In this document: positions 63,851 through 64,000 of the stretch, piece by piece
Layout: every line of letters starts with the position of its first letter
How positions within the stretch are numbered: position 1 is the first letter of the stretch
DNA from: Saccharicrinis sp963675435
Lineage (GTDB): Bacteria > Bacteroidota > Bacteroidia > Bacteroidales > Marinilabiliaceae
Direction: 5' to 3'
NCBI GenBank assembly: GCA_963675435.1
Contig: OY776216.1
Coordinates: 620,001-684,000 of the forward strand
DNA: 64,000 nt
Notes under the pieces: generated by a model
The model's database searches: none
What the model was told of the DNA's origin: nothing
What the model saw: the letters and a program-made list of their open reading frames with translations, nothing else
Translations under genes and position numbers: made by a program

Positions 63851-63873
63851 CCTAACATATAAATCCTGTTAGG
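63851..63873 (-). terminator. hairpin after the rnhA-like gene
   Basis: CCTAACA (63851-63857) / TGTTAGG (63867-63873), a member of the ACCTnACAGG dyad family also seen at 33477, three bases past the rnhA-like stop. No T run, so terminator function is uncertain. Confidence 0.4.
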
Positions 63874-63876
63874 TAA

Positions 63877-64000
63877 TTATTTTTTAATACCTCGAGCAGA
63901 TTCTTTTGCCAGATTATGACAGTGACTTTGTTCCTTATGACCATTATGGCCTTTGACCCACTTAAATTGCATGACTTTTCCATTGCATAGTTCGTCAGTT
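63877..64000 (-). CDS. rnhA: ribonuclease HI-like protein, C-terminal part only
   Basis: The window ends inside this minus-strand gene. The visible 40 codons read VMQFKWVKGHNGHKEQSHCHNLAKES before a final RGIKK and stop, which match the C-terminal WVKGHxGH...CxxLA block of bacterial RNase HI. The position of the catalytic D134 (Escherichia coli numbering, in CDELA) is a histidine (CHNLA). RNase HI removes RNA from RNA-DNA hybrids. The N-terminal catalytic residues are outside the window. Confidence 0.8.
   Translation of the reverse strand, partial: TDELCNGKVMQFKWVKGHNGHKEQSHCHNLAKESARGIKK

Overview
The window is about 64 kb of AT-rich chromosome from a member of the Bacteroidota, probably a marine, Marinilabiliales-like lineage. 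Three large secreted proteins end in type IX secretion (T9SS) sorting domains. Several leaders carry the Bacteroidota -7 promoter element TAnnTTTG. The gene complement also fits: a PL10 pectate lyase, a GldA/F/G-type ABC operon, ECF sigma factors with membrane partners, and LytS/LytTR and TlpA/DUF4369 proteins. No rRNA, tRNA or CRISPR array was seen. The assignment below phylum level is inference.

Layout. 0-5.5 kb: minus-strand genes for a secreted alpha/beta hydrolase, a membrane MutS-like ATPase, a PL10 pectate lyase and a cation efflux protein. 5.7-7.3 kb: a complete IS4-family insertion sequence with 13-bp inverted ends and an 8-bp target duplication; it has clipped the 3' end of a small membrane-protein gene in an ECF-sigma operon (7.3-8.5 kb). 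8.7-11.7 kb: universal stress protein, antiporter and PNPOx-like protein. 12-15 kb: a secreted orphan, a MORN-type lipoprotein and a nitroreductase. 15.1-20.3 kb: the four-gene GldA/F/G/DUF4340 operon, flanked by nested non-coding repeats. 20.3-21.6 kb: an MFS transporter.

22-39.3 kb is the most distinctive part, a surface-protein island of three minus-strand transcription units: lnt plus a 1402-aa GLUG/MBG adhesin; a GT41 (OGT/SPINDLY-type) TPR glycosyltransferase plus an FG-GAP T9SS protein; and an 1895-aa GLUG adhesin. About 200-350 bp upstream of each unit lies a 32-bp palindrome built on TCGTA-N10-TACGA. Two of the three palindromes sit in a duplicated 114-bp module that also carries a TACATTTG promoter facing the other way. 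One copy faces a membrane-anchored AraC-type regulator, the other a decayed diacylglycerol kinase gene. I read this as a co-regulated surface-display and glycosylation locus; that reading is inference.

40.9-45.2 kb: an ECF sigma/anti-sigma operon with two paralogous outer-membrane barrel proteins, one fused to WG repeats. 45.3-50.4 kb: late cobalamin genes (cbiB, cobO, cbiP, cobD) with a cobalamin riboswitch before cobO, preceded by a six-unit 42-bp tandem array. 50.4-55.1 kb: a LytS/LytTR two-component system flanked by two paralogous lipoproteins, a MotA/TolQ/ExbB-like membrane protein and an outer-membrane barrel. 55.5-63.4 kb: DsbD, an M16 protease, a barrel-like protein and a TlpA-type lipoprotein. 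The window ends inside an rnhA-like gene.

Two nearly identical 255-bp MITE-like elements (21.8 and 60.8 kb) each carry their own 3-bp target duplication, and each lies just past the stop codon of a minus-strand gene.
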